This document shows positions 61,882 to 64,000 of a stretch of DNA of 64,000 nucleotides, piece by piece (the first letter of the stretch is position 1; every line of letters starts with the position of its first letter). The notes beneath the pieces were generated by a model. The model did no database searches. It was not told the origin of the DNA and saw only the letters and a list, made by a program, of their open reading frames with translations. The DNA comes from Pisaster brevispinus (taxonomy: Eukaryota; Echinodermata; Asteroidea; Forcipulatida; Asteriidae). The DNA is taken from NCBI GenBank assembly GCA_023634235.1, contig JAMKCF010000003.1:14106742-14170741 (forward strand), written 5' to 3'. The translations under genes and the position numbers were made by a program.

Positions 61882-63642
61882 TCAACACTTTAGACCAGTG
61901 GCTTTGCAACTGACTGCCCATAACTCCTTGGCGAGCTCGTCATCTTGAGCGAATGTCGACGGTTTATACTCCGCACAGTTATCAAAGTACTTCCCGGAGA
62001 GTTCAGCCACCGATTCGTCCAGAGCGCAGTGGAGCGTAGTCTGCGCTCCGGCCCTCTCATTGATGAGAAGCATCCTGTATACAAGATGAAGATGTGTAGC
62101 GATTACGAGATAGTGGCCTAACTTATAGTTCAAGGGATAGAACACACGGTGAATGAAATTAACATGTGTTGAAGGAGATATTTTCATGGGCGTTCAAGTT
62201 TATCTAAATATTGTAATAATCTACATACCAATTAATGTTTTTATTGTACAGGAAACATTCAAACGACAGTTGATCAAACCATGGAGGTAGTTCTACCTCC
62301 GTGATCAAACCATGTCGCGAGGTAGAAATCATAATTCCTGCCTCCATGATCAAACCATAGCTCTGTGATCTAACATGAAGGTAGAAAACCTCCATGGATC
62401 AAACCACCGTCAGACTGCCTGATCAAGATTACCAGACAAAATGCAATTATTTATAACTCCATGATTGAACAAGGTTGAACTTTAACAAGTCCTATCCTGT
62501 TTTCGCCCCCCCCCCCACTTAACACTGTTATAAATATTCATGATTGGGGCAGCCATGTTACCACAAATACGCGCATTTGATTGGTTAAATTCTTTGCCAT
62601 TGATAAACTTTGCTGCAGAAAAAAATTCGCCACCGGAGCATATTAAAATGCATTTCCTTTCATAAATTTCACGATAGAGATGCGAGTGTCTGCTTGCCTT
62701 GACTAGACCATATTTCAGGGCATCATTGAACAATCCATAATATTAAGCAGAGAAGTACGAAGTTGCCTACAGCTCCAACTTACCACATTAACGGAGAAAA
62801 CACATAGTACATGGCACCCCGTATCGGCGATACGTTTCCCATGTTGGTTTTCCAAATCGGTGTATAAATTGCCCCTGGGTGGTTCGAGGTAGAAATCAGC
62901 CCGCTAGCATTCTCTCGTTTCGCCAGCTCTCGGGCAAAGAGGACATTCGCGAGCTTGCTTCTCGCGTAGTCCTCAAGGTGGGGATACAAAAAGCTAGCTA
63001 CATTCGGGTCTTCACGGGTCATGTTCGGCCTTGCGGCGAAGAAATGGGCCTTGGACGATACAGTAACGACCCGTTTGAGGGCGCTTTTCTTCAGTAAGTC
63101 CAGGAGGAGATTTGTGAGGAGAAAGTGACCGAAGTGGTTGGATCCGAAGACAAAATCAAAATTTTCCTTGGTAGCAGAGCCTTTTTTCATGGCAGCAACA
63201 CCTACAAGACAACAATAAAGCTTCAGCTGATGAGGCCTGCTAATGAGAGTACGTGTTTACAATGAAAACACAACGGATATAAATATCAAATAAAAATTGT
63301 GAGCAACTCAAGGGGTACAGCTGTTGATAATAATGTCTAAGTGAATTGTTTGCCTTTTAAACTTTATCGACTCTATTTAAAAAGTACCACGGCGCTTACC
63401 TGCATTGTTAATAAGTATATCCAGTCTGTCTTCTGTTTCAATGATCTGTTGGGCGAACTCTCTGACCGACTGCAAGCTGGCCAGATCGAGATGACGGACC
63501 ACAACCTCCGAGTTGCCCGTACTACTCTTGATGTCCTTCGCTACGTCTTCGGCCTTCTGTAGACTGCGACAGGCGAGGATGACCCGAGCACCTCGCTGGG
63601 CCAAGTCTAAAGCCGTCTCCCTACCGATGCCAGAGTTGGCTC
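61882..63642 (-). CDS. Retinol dehydrogenase-like SDR, copy B, lacking exon 1 (off right edge)
   Basis: Exons 63642..63400, 63201..62784 and 62074..61882 carry the same phases as copy A exons 2-4, giving about 284 residues to the stop. They encode ANSGIGRETALDLAQRG, NNAG, SNHFGHFLLTNLLLDLL, the catalytic Ser in VVTVSS and YARSKLANVLFARELAK, then HPGAIYTPIW. Catalytic Ser, Tyr and Lys are present. The first exon, with the anchor and the first residues of the cofactor loop, should lie beyond 64000, or could be missing. Exon 4 is almost identical to that of copy A, while exon 3 differs widely (roughly 55-60% of residues alike by eye). The acceptors of exon 4 also differ between copies. Confidence 0.88.
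62262..62400. repeat. Cluster of GATCAAACCATGGAGGTAG short direct and inverted repeats
   Basis: TGATCAAACCATG occurs at 62270, 62302 and 62347 (as TGATCAAACCATAG), and CCATGGATCAAACCA at 62391. GGAGGTAG and CTACCTCC alternate between them, so several small hairpins are possible. It lies in SDR copy B intron 3. Confidence 0.7.
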
Positions 63643-64000
63643 CTTTTAAAAGAAGCGGGGAAAACAGCGAGACAGAGAGGAAAACAAACAATATAATTCA
63701 AAAGTACAATAGGTTGCCAAGGTCGATCATATACTATGTAGAACCCCTAAGCCCTGGCAATTGAACGGTACGGAGATTATCATGGACCGCAACGAAGATT
63801 TTGTTCTCCGGACAGGTTTCCCTATAGCTCCTTATGTGTAACGTAAAATATGGCCTCCAACGAAGTAAAAACCGTGTCTGAATTAGCGGCTTTGGCTACG
63901 GCTTGATTGCACAGGATGTCCAGTGCAAGCCGCAGCCGCAGCCAGCAATTCTGACACGTCCTCGTTGCCTGTAGTCATTCCCAGTTCTCTCTGCCCACTC

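Overview
This is animal nuclear DNA. It is AT-rich, has split genes with GT-AG introns, and is crowded with small non-autonomous transposons, a tRNA-derived SINE and many minisatellites. The gene set (M14 carboxypeptidase, ZNHIT3, an intron-rich GABA-B-type receptor, a DUF1647 protein and tandem retinol-dehydrogenase-like SDR genes), together with the repeat style, suggests a marine invertebrate deuterostome. An echinoderm, perhaps a sea star, is most likely. That placement is inferred from recall, not from a database search. All exon joins below were read by hand from frame, phase and splice signals.

Layout. 0.2-4.7 kb: first four coding exons of a secreted metallocarboxypeptidase (minus strand), which runs off the left edge. 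4.7-9.9 kb: intergenic, with MITEs and a 104-115-bp tandem repeat. 9.9-12.1 kb: last two coding exons of ZNHIT3 (minus); its zinc-finger exons were not found. 12.1-22 kb: one possible first exon on plus (13.4 kb) and a 4.5-kb foldback element (14.5-19.0 kb) whose long inverted arms are built of about 210-bp tandem repeats. 22.0-50.2 kb: a complete 18-exon GABA-B-type receptor gene (minus, 784 residues), including a 25-nt microexon. Its 10.4-kb first intron holds a complete four-exon DUF1647 gene on the opposite strand (41.7-46.0 kb, 399 residues). 50.3-55.8 kb: intergenic, with a LINE fragment and a G-rich minisatellite. 55.8-59.9 kb: a complete four-exon RDH-like SDR gene (minus, 335 residues). 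61.9-63.6 kb: the last three exons of a second SDR copy, whose first exon lies past the right edge.

The genes do not form a pathway. The two SDR genes are a tandem duplication whose exons 2 and 4 look recently homogenised while exon 3 has diverged. Other points of interest are a MITE inserted so that its end supplies part of a carboxypeptidase splice donor, the nested antisense gene, and a direct repeat flanking the last DUF1647 exon. I found no CRISPR, operon, rRNA or bacterial-type feature and no evidence of a wholly new system.
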